Under the pieces are notes generated by a model, which was given only the letters and a program-made list of their open reading frames with translations, searched no databases and was not told the origin of the DNA. Below, piece after piece: positions 13,612-13,620 of a stretch of DNA of 13,620 nucleotides. This DNA comes from CAYYJM01 sp964471755. Lineage in GTDB: Bacteria; Planctomycetota; Planctomycetia; Gemmatales; Gemmataceae. The stretch lies in NCBI GenBank assembly GCA_964471755.1, contig CAYYJM010000174.1, positions 1 to 13,620 on the forward strand, read 5' to 3'. Made by a program: the position numbers and the translations under genes. How positions within the stretch are numbered: position 1 is the first letter of the stretch; every line of letters begins with the position of its first letter.

Positions 13612-13620
13612 CGCAGGTCC

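Overview
The window looks like chromosomal DNA of a GC-rich planctomycete, most likely of the Gemmata lineage (Gemmataceae). The reasons are a TIGR02996 repeat-companion domain (a Gemmata-type paralogous family) fused to leucine-rich-repeat-like and SUMF1/FGE-sulfatase domains, two long Ser/Thr protein kinases with novel appended domains, a DUF4058 protein, and tightly overlapping GC-rich genes. I see no tRNA, rRNA, CRISPR array, IS element or phage gene. All assignments come from reading motifs by eye; no database search was run.

Layout. (1) 238-2415, plus strand: a three-gene overlapping operon. It encodes a TIGR04222-type membrane protein ending in a Gly/Cys-rich tail, a DUF692/MNIO (multinuclear non-heme iron) enzyme starting at a TTG, and a small SCO6045-like partner. 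This resembles a RiPP-type modification cassette in which the substrate is a membrane protein. (2) 5741-2437, minus strand: ptsI (enzyme I of the PEP phosphotransferase system) followed, with a 4-nt GTGA overlap, by a TIGR02996-LRR-SUMF1 fusion protein. (3) 5976-6904, plus strand: a secreted coiled-coil protein with a 48-bp in-frame tandem repeat, overlapping (ATGA) a small probable lipoprotein. (4) 13611-6937, minus strand: a probable operon of a 1221-aa kinase (HEPN-like N-terminus, kinase, one membrane segment, TPR-like C-terminus), a 740-aa soluble kinase fused to a DHH-phosphoesterase-like module whose motifs appear in permuted order, and a DUF4058 protein.

How they may work together. 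The first operon reads as substrate, modifying enzyme and partner protein: the six tail cysteines are the obvious candidate targets for MNIO chemistry. In the last operon, a membrane-anchored receptor-like kinase and a soluble kinase-phosphoesterase could form a signalling relay, with the DUF4058 protein as a possible output; this is inference from gene order only. ptsI is a complete enzyme I with all key residues, but no HPr or EIIA gene is visible nearby.

The only stretches without genes longer than 200 bases are 1-237, which holds short repeated motifs and a weak promoter candidate, and 5742-5975, a divergent promoter region. No gene-free stretch exceeds 300 bases. The right-most gene begins 9 bases from the window edge, so its promoter lies outside.
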